A DNA stretch of 64,000 bases from Phyllobacteriaceae bacterium (GCA_016711085.1 JADJTR010000002.1:186001-250000); one strand, 5' to 3'; positions 9,040-18,279 are shown, numbered from the stretch's first letter. Program-made: numbers and translations. The notes: generated by a model from the letters alone, not told the origin.

Positions 9040-10275
9040 TCACTCCGCCCCGTGCCCGGCGATCATCATCGCCTCGAGCGCCAGCCGGTCGGACTTGCGC
9101 ATGCGCTCCGATTCCGACTTCAGCTGGCCGCAGGCGGCGAGGATGTCGCGGCCGCGCGGCGTGCGGATCGGCGAGGCATAACCGGCCGCATTGATGAAAT
9201 CGGCGAATTTGCCGATGGTTTCCCAATCGGAGCATTCGAACGCCGTGCCCGGCCACGGGTTGAACGGTATCAGATTGATCTTGGCCGGAATGCCTTTCAA
9301 CAATTTGATGAGATCGCGCGCATGGCTGAGCGAGTCGTTGACGCCTTTCAGCATGACGTATTCGAAGGTGATGCGGCGCGCGTTGGAGAGGCCGGGATAG
9401 GCCTTGCAAGAGGCGATCAGCTCCTTCAGCGGGTATTTCTTGTTGATCGGCACGAGCAAGTCGCGCAGCGCATCGTTGGCGGCGTGCAGCGAAATCGCCA
9501 GCATGACGCCGATCTCGGACCCGGTGCGGCCGATTTCGGGCACAACGCCGGAGGTCGACAGCGTGATGCGGCGCTTCGACAACGCCAGCCCGTCGCCGTC
9601 GGCGGCGATCAAAAGCGCCTTCTTCACCGCCTCGAAATTGTAGAGCGGCTCGCCCATGCCCATCATGACGATGTTGGAGACCTTGCGGCCCTCAGCCGGC
9701 ACGATCGCGCCCATCGGCGTATCGGCGCCGGGGAAATCGCCGAGCCGGTCGCGCGCCGTCATCAATTGGGCGAGGATTTCCTCCGCCGTCAAATTGCGCA
9801 CCAGCATCTGCGTGCCGGTGTGGCAAAACGAACAATTGAGCGTGCAGCCGACCTGGCTGGAGATGCAGAGCGTGCCGCGGCCTTCCTCGGGAATGTAGAC
9901 GGTTTCGACCTCGACCGGCTTGCCGGCGCCGCGCGAAGGAAAGCGCAACAGCCATTTGCGCGTGCCGTCGGCCGAGATTTGCTCCTCGACGATTTCCGGC
10001 CGGCCGATGACATAATGCGCGGCGAGCGTTTCGCGCAGTTCGCGCGCCACATTGGTCATGGCCATGAAATCGTCGACGCCGCGCACATAGAGCCAGTGCC
10101 AGAGCTGCTGCACGCGCATCTTGCGCTGCTTTTCCGGCACGCCGATCTTCGCCAGCGCCTCGGCCAGCTCGGCGCGGTCGAGGCCGATCAGCGAAGGCTT
10201 GTCTTGGCCGCGCGCGGCGCGCGCTTCGAGCGCGGCGTGGGCGTCGTCGTCGGTCAGGTCAATGGTCGCGGTCAC
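9040..10275 (-). CDS. rlmN: Dual-specificity rRNA/tRNA adenine-C2 methyltransferase RlmN
   Basis: A radical-SAM enzyme that methylates C2 of A2503 in 23S rRNA and A37 of some tRNAs. The iron-sulfur motif CxxxCxxC reads CTLNCSFC at about residues 144-151, preceded by TLCISSQVG. The GEPLYN motif, the RITLSTSG block and the FEYVMLKGVNDS region follow. I choose the GTG at 10275 because GAGGA stands at good spacing before it. A GTG at 10311 would add 12 residues without a ribosome site. About 411 aa, normal for the family. It stands alone; the next gene upstream (IalB-like) is on the same strand 64 bases away. Confidence 0.95.
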   Translation of the reverse strand: MTATIDLTDDDAHAALEARAARGQDKPSLIGLDRAELAEALAKIGVPEKQRKMRVQQLWHWLYVRGVDDFMAMTNVARELRETLAAHYVIGRPEIVEEQISADGTRKWLLRFPSRGAGKPVEVETVYIPEEGRGTLCISSQVGCTLNCSFCHTGTQMLVRNLTAEEILAQLMTARDRLGDFPGADTPMGAIVPAEGRKVSNIVMMGMGEPLYNFEAVKKALLIAADGDGLALSKRRITLSTSGVVPEIGRTGSEIGVMLAISLHAANDALRDLLVPINKKYPLKELIASCKAYPGLSNARRITFEYVMLKGVNDSLSHARDLIKLLKGIPAKINLIPFNPWPGTAFECSDWETIGKFADFINAAGYASPIRTPRGRDILAACGQLKSESERMRKSDRLALEAMMIAGHGAE

Positions 10276-10339
10276 GGGGCGTTCCTCGTCGTCATCGCCG
10301 GGCGATAGCACGGAGACGATCCAGGGTCACGTTCGCCGG

Positions 10340-10843
10340 TTACTTGCAGGCGCGGATCGATTCCAGCGCCGCTGAAACGCCTTTCAGCGAAAACGCGTAA
10401 TTGGTGGCGTTGCCGCGGCCGGATTTGGCGGCGATCTTCATGTCGCTGCCGCCCTTCATGGCGGCGATCAAAGCCGGCTCTTCCGCCGCATTCTCCATCC
10501 AGGCGCTCTTGCCGCGGGTGAAAGGGGTGAAGCTCTTGTCGTCGACGGAGACGATGACCTTGGAATCGGTCTGGAAGGCGTAGCCGGCGATGAATTGCGG
10601 CTCGAAGGCAACGTTCTGGCCGGGTTTCTGGCTGACGAAGAAATAGACGTCGCCATGGTCGAGTCCGTTGGGCTGCTTTTCCGTTGGCACCGACAGGACG
10701 TAGCAGACCTTGCCCTTGTCACCGGCGTAGGAATAGGTGCCCCAGGCGTTGTGCTGGCTGAGCTTGGTCGCCGATTGCGCCAGCGCGGGCGTTACGGCCA
10801 AGGCCATGGCCAGAACGGCAAAGCTCTTCATGAAGTCGCGCAT
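10340..10843 (-). CDS. Invasion-associated locus B (IalB) family protein
   Basis: A periplasmic protein of about 167 aa. The signal peptide (KSFAVLAMALAVTPALAQ) ends near residue 23. The mature part matches the IalB pattern: HNAWGTYSY, GKVCYVLSVPTEKQP, then VYFFVSQKPGQN and a terminal cysteine (RACK). Two cysteines could form a disulfide. IalB was named for erythrocyte invasion in Bartonella, but homologues are general in Hyphomicrobiales and their biochemical role is unclear. The start at 10843 was taken because the signal peptide begins there; the longer frame to 10936 adds an unrelated leader. Confidence 0.85.
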   Translation of the reverse strand: MRDFMKSFAVLAMALAVTPALAQSATKLSQHNAWGTYSYAGDKGKVCYVLSVPTEKQPNGLDHGDVYFFVSQKPGQNVAFEPQFIAGYAFQTDSKVIVSVDDKSFTPFTRGKSAWMENAAEEPALIAAMKGGSDMKIAAKSGRGNATNYAFSLKGVSAALESIRACK

Positions 10844-11075
10844 GGTGGATCTCGTTCCGGTCGCCGCATCGGTTGTCGCGGCATGTGGGTCCTGTGAGGA
10901 TAGATGCCGACAATTTGATTGAATTCGGGTTACCAAAGGGTGAATCCCCGCCGCAATGCGTCATTTGGCCTGCCAACATGGCAGGCCGCGTGCCGACGCC
11001 CAAATCCCTTCGAGCGGTTTTCAACAGGATGAAAACGGCAAGAGTTGGGCTTGCCCGGCGTCGACGCCGATAGGG

Positions 11076-11420
11076 TTAACCGATTTCCTCGAGCGCCCGC
11101 TTCGCCGCCTCGCGGTGGGACGGTTTGACATTCTGGCGCAGCGTCGCCATCGCCGCCGTCAGCACGGCCACATCGTCGGCGAAGCCGACCATGGCGATGA
11201 AATCGGGGATCGCGTCGAAGGGCAGGACAAAATAAGCGAGTGCGCCAATAAGGATGGCGCGCGCCTGCGCCGGCGTTTCCCGGTCGAATGCGCAATAGTA
11301 AGCGGCCACGACGTCTTCCATGAACGGCACTTGACGGGCGGCGCGCTTGACCGTTTTCCAGAAATTGCGGCGAACGCCGTCGGCCTTGCCCTGGGTCATG
11401 TTGTCGATGGTTGCCGTCAT
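11076..11420 (-). CDS. YkvA/DUF1232 family protein
   Basis: A protein of about 114 residues with the DUF1232 core: a hydrophobic hairpin ILIGALAYFVLPFDAIPDF followed by GFADDVAVLTAAMATL. The LPxDxIPD and G(F/Y)xDD patterns are diagnostic of the family; its role is unknown, and a membrane-associated location is usual. The ATG at 11420 is preferred over an upstream in-frame GTG that would add 19 residues without similarity. It lies downstream of the pterin dehydratase and thpR genes on the same strand, 63 bases after the former, and may share their transcript. Confidence 0.88.
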   Translation of the reverse strand: MTATIDNMTQGKADGVRRNFWKTVKRAARQVPFMEDVVAAYYCAFDRETPAQARAILIGALAYFVLPFDAIPDFIAMVGFADDVAVLTAAMATLRQNVKPSHREAAKRALEEIG

Positions 11421-11483
11421 GGCCGTTGCGCCTCCCTCAAACGGGAAAAATGTGGGGTGCGGAAAACCGCGCCGCAAGGGGGA

Positions 11484-11801
11484 TCAGACGCCCTTGAGAC
11501 GGCCGGCGGCGGCACGGTCGCAGGCTTCGGCGAGCGCCAGATCGAATGCGGTGATTCCGCCGCGGTCATGCGTGGTCAGTCGAAGGTCGACACGATTCCA
11601 CACATTCGTCCAATCCGGGTGATGGTCGAGCCGTTCCGCCGCCAGAGCGATTTCGGTCATGAAAGCGAAGGCTTCGCCGAATCCGCGAAAAACGAAGCGC
11701 CGCTCGATCGCCAAGCCGTCGGCGGTGGTCGTCCAACCCGGATGCGCCGCCATTGCGGCGGCAAGCGCTGCTCCCTCGAGCTTTTTCCGCTCCGGCGCCA
11801 T
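11484..11801 (-). CDS. phhB: Pterin-4a-carbinolamine dehydratase
   Basis: A small cytosolic enzyme (105 aa) that dehydrates 4a-hydroxytetrahydropterin, recycling the cofactor of aromatic amino acid hydroxylases. The active-site signature HHPDW is at residues 60-64, with the second conserved His in LTTHDRGGIT near residue 78. The start is the ATG at 11801, two bases after the thpR stop, so the genes are tightly linked. No phenylalanine hydroxylase gene is in the window, so the partner reaction is not shown here. Confidence 0.93.
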   Translation of the reverse strand: MAPERKKLEGAALAAAMAAHPGWTTTADGLAIERRFVFRGFGEAFAFMTEIALAAERLDHHPDWTNVWNRVDLRLTTHDRGGITAFDLALAEACDRAAAGRLKGV

Positions 11802-11803
11802 GG

Positions 11804-12397
11804 TCAGGCGCGGTGCGCGCCAGCGGCGATCGGCGGGCGCGAAAGCCGGTGATCTACCGGCCCGAGCGGCCATGCCGCCTCGACGACATAGGGGCCTCCG
11901 CCAACCGAATCGCGCGACGACATCAGGACGAAGCGGCCGACATGAAAAGGCATGGCAGCGAAATTGCCACGCATCGACAGCCAGCGGGCGATTTCGGCAT
12001 CGGCGGCGTTCTTCAACCGCGCCAGCGTCACATGGGGGGCGAATTTGCGCGGATCGGCGGGAAGGCCGAGGCGCTGGCAGATGCGCTCGATTTCGCCCTG
12101 CAGCGCGGCGAGATCGGGCGAGGCCGTCGCTCCGGCCCAGATCGAGTGCGGCTTGCGTCCGCCGAACGAGCCGACGCCGGCGATGGTCAGCATGAAAGAC
12201 GGCCGGCGCACGCGATCGAGCGCGTCGGCGATCTCGTCGGCGACATGACCTTCGACATCGCCGATGAAACGCAAGGTGATGTGGTAGTTCTCAACATCAA
12301 TCCAGCGGGCGCCGGGCAATCCGCCCCGCAGAAGTGAAAGGGAGAGCGCGGCTTCACGGGGAATTTCGAGAGCGGTGAACAAACGGGGCATCTTCAC
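11804..12397 (-). CDS. thpR: RNA 2',3'-cyclic phosphodiesterase (2'-5' RNA ligase family)
   Basis: A 197-residue member of the 2H phosphoesterase fold. The two catalytic His-x-Thr-x motifs are YHITLRF (His 39) and PHVTLARL (near residue 122). These enzymes open 2',3'-cyclic phosphates at RNA ends; the physiological substrate in bacteria is not settled. The gene precedes the pterin dehydratase with a 2-base gap. The start ATG at 12397 gives the family N-terminus MPRLFTALEIP after two extra residues. Confidence 0.92.
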   Translation of the reverse strand: MKMPRLFTALEIPREAALSLSLLRGGLPGARWIDVENYHITLRFIGDVEGHVADEIADALDRVRRPSFMLTIAGVGSFGGRKPHSIWAGATASPDLAALQGEIERICQRLGLPADPRKFAPHVTLARLKNAADAEIARWLSMRGNFAAMPFHVGRFVLMSSRDSVGGGPYVVEAAWPLGPVDHRLSRPPIAAGAHRA

Positions 12398-12459
12398 CTC
12401 CCGATTCGCAGGCGCAACTTCAGCGAATCATCGTTCGGCCGCGTCGGCAAGTCGAAATT

Positions 12460-13083
12460 TCAATTCAGGGCGGCAACCGCCTCCTTGACCGAGGGCAGCA
12501 TGCGTTCGACCATGACCTGAACGCCTTTGGCATTGGGATGCAGGCCGTCCTCCAGCAACAGATCGGGACGGGCGGCGACGCCGTCAAGGAAGAACGGGTA
12601 AAGCGCCACGCCATGGGCGGCGGCGAGATCGGGATAGATCGGATCGAATTCCGCCTGAAACTCCGCCCCCATCGACGGGGCGGCGCGCATGCCGGCAAGC
12701 ACGACCGCGACGCCGCGGCCTTTGAGTTTCACGATCATTTGATCGAGGTTGGCCCGCGTCACGTCCGGAGGAATGCCACGCAGCATGTCGTTGGCGCCGA
12801 GTTCGAGAATGACCAGATCGGCGCTGGCGGAGACACTCCAGTCGAGTCTTTCCAAGCCGCCGGAAGACGTGTCTCCGGAAACTCCGGCATTAATGACATT
12901 CACCGCGACTCCGGACTGCGCCAACGCCGCCGCCAGGCGATCGGTGAAGCCTTCCCCGGGCGCCAGGCCGTATCCGGCCATCAAACTGTCGCCGAGCCCG
13001 ACGATTTCGACCGGTTCGGCCCGGACCGCGCCGGCAAAAGCCAGCAAAACAGCCATGGCGGCGATGAAAGGTTTGAAACCCAT
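12460..13083 (-). CDS. tesA: Arylesterase / lysophospholipase L1-like (TesA), GDSL family
   Basis: A 207-residue secreted SGNH hydrolase. A signal peptide (FIAAMAVLLAFAGAVRA) precedes the mature enzyme. The catalytic Ser is in GLGDSLMAGYG (GDS at 31-33), the oxyanion Asn in LGANDML, and the Asp-His pair in DGLHPN near the C-terminus. It hydrolyses acyl esters or thioesters in the periplasm. It is divergent from a YbbA/YbbP-type ABC system, the same neighbourhood as in E. coli tesA-ybbA-ybbP, which supports the assignment. Confidence 0.93.
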   Translation of the reverse strand: MGFKPFIAAMAVLLAFAGAVRAEPVEIVGLGDSLMAGYGLAPGEGFTDRLAAALAQSGVAVNVINAGVSGDTSSGGLERLDWSVSASADLVILELGANDMLRGIPPDVTRANLDQMIVKLKGRGVAVVLAGMRAAPSMGAEFQAEFDPIYPDLAAAHGVALYPFFLDGVAARPDLLLEDGLHPNAKGVQVMVERMLPSVKEAVAALN

Positions 13084-13143
13084 GGCGTAAATCCCATATC
13101 AGCGGTAACCGTCCCGTCCGAATTCCCATACAGGACTGCAATC

Positions 13144-13836
13144 GTGGCCGAAACCGTTATCGATTTGAACGGCGTGTCGCTGACGCTCGGCGATGGCGCG
13201 GCGCGCGTCGAGGTGCTCAACGATGTCAGCCTGAACGTCGACGCCGGCGAAATGGCCGGCGTCGTCGGACCGTCGGGATCGGGAAAGACGACCTTGTTGA
13301 TGGTGGTCGCCGGTCTCGAACGCGTTGACCGGGGCGAGGTGACCATCGCCGGCGAAAGGTTGAACGGTCTTTCCGAGGATCGGCTCGCCGTTTTTCGCGG
13401 CCGCAGCATCGGCATCGTGTTCCAGTCGTTTCATCTGATTCCCAACATGACGGCGCTCGAAAACGTCGCCGTGCCGCTGGAGCTTGCCGGGCGAAGGGAC
13501 GCCTTCGCCGAGGCGCGCGCCGAATTGAACGCCGTCGGCCTCGGCGGACGATTGTCGCACTATCCCGGCCAACTCTCCGGCGGCGAGCAACAGCGTGTCG
13601 CGATCGCCCGGGCGCTTGCGCCGAAACCCCGGCTGGTGATCGCCGACGAGCCGACCGGAAATCTCGACCAGGCGACCGGCGCCCAGATCGCCGACCTGCT
13701 GTTCGCCACGGCGCGGGAAAGGGCGGCGACACTGATGCTGGTCACCCACGATCCAGCGCTCGCCGCGCGCTGCGGGCGCGTCATCGCCATGCGCTCGGGA
13801 CGCGTCGAAAACGCCTTGGAGCGCGCTCCGGCATGA
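13144..13836 (+). CDS. ABC transporter ATP-binding protein (YbbA/LolD type)
   Basis: A 230-residue ATPase of the MacB/LolD branch. Walker A GPSGSGKTT is at residues 42-50, then the Q-loop region IVFQSFHLIPNMTALENVAVPLEL, the signature LSGGEQQRVAIARAL, and Walker B LVIADEPTGNLDQ. The start is the GTG at 13144, preceded by AGGA. The long open frame upstream to 12538 is only antisense to tesA. The stop overlaps the next start (ATGA at 13833-13836), coupling it to its permease. The divergent tesA shares the 60-base intergenic region. Confidence 0.93.
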   Translation: MAETVIDLNGVSLTLGDGAARVEVLNDVSLNVDAGEMAGVVGPSGSGKTTLLMVVAGLERVDRGEVTIAGERLNGLSEDRLAVFRGRSIGIVFQSFHLIPNMTALENVAVPLELAGRRDAFAEARAELNAVGLGGRLSHYPGQLSGGEQQRVAIARALAPKPRLVIADEPTGNLDQATGAQIADLLFATARERAATLMLVTHDPALAARCGRVIAMRSGRVENALERAPA

Positions 13837-16373
13837 TCGCCAGCCGACTCATGCTGGCGTTGCGCTTCGCCGCCCGCGAAATGCGCGCCGGCTTGCGCGG
13901 GTTCTTCGTCTTTCTCGCCTGCATCGCACTTGGCGTCGGGGCCATCGGCGCGGTGGGTTCGGTCGCCCGTTCGATCTCCGACGGCGTGGCCCGCGAGGGA
14001 CGGACCCTGCTCGGCGGCGACATCCGCTTTTCGCTGAACCAGCGCCTGCCGGACTTGGCCGAACACGATTGGCTGGCCTCGATCGGCGCCTTGAGCGAGA
14101 GCCAATCGATGCGATCGATGGCGCGGCGCGCCGACGGAACCGACCAGGCGCTGGTCGAGGTCAAGGCGGTCGACGAGCTATGGCCGCTCTATGGCGCGGC
14201 GGAGTCGACCCCGGCTTATGATTTCGCTACGCTTGGCGCGGAAGACCAAGAATTCGGCGCGCTGGCGCCGCAAATCCTGTTCGACCGGCTCAGTCTCGAT
14301 CCGGGCGGCTCCATCCTGCTCGGCAAGGCGCGGTTTGTGCTGAAGGGCGTGCTCGCGCGCGAACCGGATGCGGCATCCGATGGCTTCGGCTTCGCCCCCC
14401 GCCTGCTGATTTCGCGCGAAGGCCTCGCCGCCACCGGACTGGTTCAGCCGGGCAGCCTGTTTGAACATGTGGTGAAAGTGAAAATCGACAGCGCCGACGA
14501 TGCGCGCGTGGCCGAGGTAAAGGCGGAGGCGGAAAAACGGTTTCCGCAGGCGGGTTGGGGGGTGCGCACCCGTGACAACGCCGCGCCGGCGCTGACACGA
14601 TCGATCGGGCAATTGTCGCAATTCCTGTCCCTGCTTGGTCTGGCGGCGCTGATCACCGGCGGGGTCGGCGTCGCCAATGCGGCGCGAGCGCATCTCACCG
14701 CAAAGCGCAGCGAAATCGCCACGTTGAAAAGCCTCGGCGCGTCCGGCGCATTCGTCTTCGCCGTCTATCTGGCGCAAATGATGTTCATCGCGGTGATCGG
14801 CGTCGCCATCGGCCTGGCGCTGGCGGCGCTGGCGCCTTTCGCCCTGTCGGCGTTGCTCGCCGATTTGCTGCCGGTGGCGGCCGAGGCGCGGCTCTATCCC
14901 GGCGTTCTGGCGCTGGCGGCGCTGTTCGGCCTGCTCGTCACGCTGCTCTTCGCCATTCTGCCGCTCGGACGCGCCCGCGACGTGCCGGCGACGGCGTTGT
15001 TTCGCGAACTGGGCCTCGACGCCGGCTTCTGGCCGAAGCCGCTTTATCTCGTGGCCGCCGCGCTTCTGGCGGCGGCGCTGGCAGGCCTCGCGATCCTGAC
15101 CGCCGATGACTGGAGGCTCGCCGGCCTGTTTTTGGCCGGCGTCGTGTTCGCCTTTGTCGTGTTGACCGGGGTCGGCTGGCTGGTGCGCCTGGTCGCGGCG
15201 CGGACGCCGCGTCCGGAGGGCACAGTGTTGCGGTTGGCCGTCGGGAACATTCACCGCCCCGGCGCGCTGACCAGCTCGGTGGTGTTGTCGCTCGGGCTCG
15301 GCCTGACGCTGATCGTGGCGCTCGGCCTGATCGATGGCAATTTGCGCAGCCAGATTTCCGGGGCGGTGGCCCGGCAAGCCCCGAATTTCTTTTTTCTCGA
15401 CATCCAATCGTCCGATGTCGAAGCGTTTTCGACCCTTCTTGCCAAGGAGTCGCCGAACGGCGCGGTAATGAAAGCGCCCATGCTGCGGGGCCGCATCACG
15501 GCGCTGAACGGCGTTTCCGTCGACAAGCTCAACCCGCCGCCGGAGGCGCAATGGGTTCTGCGCGGCGACCGCGGCATCACCTATTCGCCGACGCTGCCGG
15601 AGAACTCCACCATCGCCGAGGGGCAGTGGTGGCCAATCGACCACAAGGGCGAGCCCTTGGTGTCGTTTGCCGCGGAAGAAGGAGGCGAACTCGGCCTCAA
15701 ACTCGGCGATTCGGTCACCATCAATGTCCTCGGCCGCTCGATCACGGCGAAGATTGCCAATTTTCGCGCAGTCAAATGGGATTCGATGGGCATCAATTTC
15801 GTCATGGTGTTTTCGCCCAACACGATGGCGGGCGCGCCGCATTCCTGGCTGGCGACGCTTGCCGACAGGGACGCGGCGCCGGCCGACGAGGCGCGATTGC
15901 TCAACGCGGTGACGCGCGCCTTTCCGGCGGTGACCTCGGTGCGCATCAAGGACGCGCTCGACGTCGTCAACTCGCTTCTCCGCCAATTGGCCACCGCCAT
16001 ACGGGCGGCATCGTCGGTGGCGCTGGTCGCCTCGATCCTCGTGCTGTCGGGGGCGCTCGCCGCCGGCAGCCACGCCCGCATACGCGACGCCGTGATCCTG
16101 AAGACGCTCGGCGCGACGCGGCAAACCCTGATTCTTGCCTGGACGCTCGAGTATGGCCTCATCGGCCTGGCGGCGGCGGTGTTCGCGCTGGCCGCCGGCT
16201 CGGCCGCCGCGTGGTTCGTGACGACGCGCATCATGGAAATGGAGGCGCAATTCTCGCCGTTCACCGCGGCGACGACGATCGTGCTGGCGCTGGTCCTCAC
16301 CATCGGCTTCGGCCTGATCGGTTCGTGGCGGGTGCTTGGCCAGAAGGCCGCGCCGGTTCTGCGGCACGAGTAG
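13833..16373 (+). CDS. ABC transporter permease, FtsX-like (YbbP type)
   Basis: A large inner-membrane permease, 846 aa, with the double-FtsX layout: one N-terminal helix (GFFVFLACIALGVGAIGAVGSV), a first large periplasmic domain (about 50-260), four helices around 265-440, then a second pair of helices and periplasmic domain, and a C-terminal FtsX block ending near FGLIGSWRVLGQKAAP. Partner of the ATPase encoded just upstream (4-base overlap). YbbAP-type systems are thought to act on lipids or lysophospholipids together with TesA; the substrate is not shown by sequence. Confidence 0.92.
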   Translation: MIASRLMLALRFAAREMRAGLRGFFVFLACIALGVGAIGAVGSVARSISDGVAREGRTLLGGDIRFSLNQRLPDLAEHDWLASIGALSESQSMRSMARRADGTDQALVEVKAVDELWPLYGAAESTPAYDFATLGAEDQEFGALAPQILFDRLSLDPGGSILLGKARFVLKGVLAREPDAASDGFGFAPRLLISREGLAATGLVQPGSLFEHVVKVKIDSADDARVAEVKAEAEKRFPQAGWGVRTRDNAAPALTRSIGQLSQFLSLLGLAALITGGVGVANAARAHLTAKRSEIATLKSLGASGAFVFAVYLAQMMFIAVIGVAIGLALAALAPFALSALLADLLPVAAEARLYPGVLALAALFGLLVTLLFAILPLGRARDVPATALFRELGLDAGFWPKPLYLVAAALLAAALAGLAILTADDWRLAGLFLAGVVFAFVVLTGVGWLVRLVAARTPRPEGTVLRLAVGNIHRPGALTSSVVLSLGLGLTLIVALGLIDGNLRSQISGAVARQAPNFFFLDIQSSDVEAFSTLLAKESPNGAVMKAPMLRGRITALNGVSVDKLNPPPEAQWVLRGDRGITYSPTLPENSTIAEGQWWPIDHKGEPLVSFAAEEGGELGLKLGDSVTINVLGRSITAKIANFRAVKWDSMGINFVMVFSPNTMAGAPHSWLATLADRDAAPADEARLLNAVTRAFPAVTSVRIKDALDVVNSLLRQLATAIRAASSVALVASILVLSGALAAGSHARIRDAVILKTLGATRQTLILAWTLEYGLIGLAAAVFALAAGSAAAWFVTTRIMEMEAQFSPFTAATTIVLALVLTIGFGLIGSWRVLGQKAAPVLRHE

Positions 16374-16518
16374 CGTTTACCTTGTCCGATTCCGCGCCGT
16401 TAACGCCTTGTCATCGGGCGTGACCATACGCATATTATCAACAGGCATGCTGGAGTCCCGCCAGCGGCGCCGGGGCGTCATGCCCGACACCCGACGGGAC
16501 GAAGATGTGAGGATAACC

Positions 16519-17253
16519 ATGTCCGACTACCGCACAAATCCGATGCGCGCTTCGGCCCAGACCGGCGTCATGATCGACGAAGGCCTGCGCGCCTACATGC
16601 TGCGCGTCTACAATCTGATGATGCTCGGTCTCGCCATCACCGGCGTCGTCGCCTATGGCGCCGCCGCCATGGCGATCGGCGAAGACGGCCTGACCGCTTT
16701 CGGCCAGGCGATCTACCTGACGCCGTTGCGCTGGGTGGTGATGCTGGCCCCCCTCGGCCTCGTCATGTTCCTGTCGTTCCGCATCGACCGGATGAGCGTC
16801 GCCGCGGCGCAGACGACCTTCTGGGCCTACTCCGCGTTGGTCGGCCTGTCGCTGTCGACGATCTTCCTTGTCTATACCGGCCAGTCGATCGTGCAGGTGT
16901 TCTTCATCACGGCCGCGACCTTCGGCGCGCTTTCGCTCTACGGCTACACGACGAAGCGCGACCTGTCGGGCATGGGCTCGTTCATGGTGATGGGCCTGTT
17001 CGGCCTGATCATTGCCTCGATCGTCAACATCTTCATGGCCTCATCGGCCCTGCAGTGGGCGATTTCGATGATGGGCGTCATCGTCTTCTCCGGCCTGACC
17101 GCCTGGGATACGCAGGCGATCAAGGAAATGTATGTCGAGGGCGATGACGAGGCGACCGGCGGCCGCAAGGCCATCATGGGCGCGTTGCGTCTCTATCTCG
17201 ACTTCATCAACCTGTTCATGTCGCTGCTGCAATTGCTCGGCAACCGCGAGTAA
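16519..17253 (+). CDS. Bax inhibitor-1/YccA family membrane protein
   Basis: A 244-residue protein with seven predicted transmembrane helices. After an N-terminal cytoplasmic stretch (about 30 aa) the helices run from YMLRVYNLMMLGLAITGVVA through to the end, with the family block SGLTAWDTQAIKEMY near residue 195 and a C-terminal LYLDFINLFMSLLQLLG. The family forms pH-sensitive calcium leak channels or binds FtsH (YccA); the role in this organism is unknown. The ATG at 16519 follows GAGGA at good spacing. An intrinsic terminator follows the gene. Confidence 0.93.
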   Translation: MSDYRTNPMRASAQTGVMIDEGLRAYMLRVYNLMMLGLAITGVVAYGAAAMAIGEDGLTAFGQAIYLTPLRWVVMLAPLGLVMFLSFRIDRMSVAAAQTTFWAYSALVGLSLSTIFLVYTGQSIVQVFFITAATFGALSLYGYTTKRDLSGMGSFMVMGLFGLIIASIVNIFMASSALQWAISMMGVIVFSGLTAWDTQAIKEMYVEGDDEATGGRKAIMGALRLYLDFINLFMSLLQLLGNRE

Positions 17254-17271
17254 GCGGGTCGAAACCGACGG

Positions 17272-17302
17272 AAAGGGGCGGCCTTCGGGTCGCCCTTTTC
17301 TT
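17272..17302 (+). terminator. Intrinsic terminator after BI-1 gene
   Basis: An A-rich flank, an 8-bp stem (GGGCGGCC with GGTCGCCC, one G-T pair) closing a TTCG loop, then TTTTCTTTT. It starts about 19 bases after the stop. Confidence 0.9.
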
Positions 17303-17348
17303 TTATGCGCCAGTCAATTAGCCATGGCGATCCGCAGGATCGCGCGCC

Positions 17349-17918
17349 ATGTCCCTGACCGTCCGTCCGGCCCGAAAGGCCGACACCGCCGCCATTCACG
17401 CCATCTACGCCGACGCCGTCGCCCATGGCACGGCGACCTACGAACTCGACATTCCGACGTCCGACGAAATGGCGGCGCGTTTCGCCGCGATCACGGAGGC
17501 TGGCCAGCCCTGGCTGGTGGCGGAAATGAACGGGATCATGGTCGGCTACGCCTATGCCGGACCGTTTCGGGCGCGGCCGGCCTACCGCTTCATCGTCGAG
17601 GATTCGATCTATGTGGCGCCGGGGCAGAAGCGCTCCGGCGTCGGGCGCGCCCTGCTTGTCGCGCTGATCGATGCGTGCGCGGCGCTCGGCTATCGCCAGC
17701 TCATCGCCGTCATCGGCGATGGACCGGGCAATCCCGGATCTGTCGGCCTGCATGCGGCGCTCGGTTTTCGCCATTGCGGCGTCATGGAAGGCTCCGGCTA
17801 CAAATTCGAGCGCTGGCTCGATACCGTCATCATGCAATTGGCGCTGAATGGCGGAACCGGCACGCCGCCCGATGCGCAAAGCTGGCCGGAACGGTCCTTC
17901 AGGCTTTCACAAGGCTGA
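17349..17918 (+). CDS. GNAT N-acetyltransferase, phosphinothricin acetyltransferase-like
   Basis: A 189-residue cytosolic acetyltransferase. It opens with VRPARKADTAAIHAIY, has YAYAGPFRARPAYRF, the acetyl-CoA loop YVAPGQKRSGVGRALL (Q/RxxGxG/A near residues 97-104) and GLHAALGFRHCGVMEG, all typical of the PAT/YncA group that acetylates phosphinothricin, methionine sulfoximine or related amines. The true substrate is unknown. The 3' end overlaps the opposite-strand DUF2794 gene by 20 bases. Confidence 0.9.
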   Translation: MSLTVRPARKADTAAIHAIYADAVAHGTATYELDIPTSDEMAARFAAITEAGQPWLVAEMNGIMVGYAYAGPFRARPAYRFIVEDSIYVAPGQKRSGVGRALLVALIDACAALGYRQLIAVIGDGPGNPGSVGLHAALGFRHCGVMEGSGYKFERWLDTVIMQLALNGGTGTPPDAQSWPERSFRLSQG

Positions 17919-18279
17919 GCTTGCGGTCGAAAACGGCGAGGACGCGGTCCAGTTCGTGGCCGCGTTTGACGATGCGGCCATCGGTGGCGACCACGGCGAA
18001 AGCGCCCTGGCGTCGGGCCAGCGCCGGATCCTTGACGATGCGAAAGAGCGCAAACTCCGAGGCGCGGCGATAGACGGAAAAGACGGCGCGATCGGGAAGG
18101 TGGTCGATGGCGTAGTCGCGCCATTCGCCGGCGGCGACCATGCGGCCGTAAAGGCGCAGAATCTGGTCCAACTCGCTGCGCTGGAAGGCGACAGGCATTT
18201 TCGCCAGGCGCACGTCGCCAAGCGGCAAAATGCTTGCGTCGGCGTCCTCCCCGCCTGACTGGTCGAACCTGTCGGTCAT
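17899..18279 (-). CDS. DUF2794 domain-containing protein
   Basis: A 126-residue protein of a family found almost only in alphaproteobacteria, function unknown. Characteristic blocks are VAFQRSELDQILRLYGRMV, EWRDYAIDHLPDRAVFSVYRR and the terminal FDRKLSLVK. The start at 18279 (MTDRFDQ) agrees with the family; the open frame to 18369 only adds an Arg/Cys-rich leader. The 3' ends of this gene and the GNAT gene overlap. Confidence 0.88.
   Translation of the reverse strand: MTDRFDQSGGEDADASILPLGDVRLAKMPVAFQRSELDQILRLYGRMVAAGEWRDYAIDHLPDRAVFSVYRRASEFALFRIVKDPALARRQGAFAVVATDGRIVKRGHELDRVLAVFDRKLSLVKA

Noticed and set aside
9000..9045. Hairpin after rlmN (GCCGAT/ATCGGC) as terminator
   Set aside because: The stem is good but there is no T-tract on the rlmN strand, so I could not support a terminator call.
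12538..13143. Upstream extension of the YbbA-type ATPase frame
   Set aside because: It is antisense to tesA; the ATPase family starts at 13144 and a ribosome site is present there.
14178..16367. Minus-strand open frame of 729 codons opposite the YbbP-type permease
   Set aside because: Arg/Gln/His-rich shadow; the sense frame has clear FtsX-type membrane helices and operon context.
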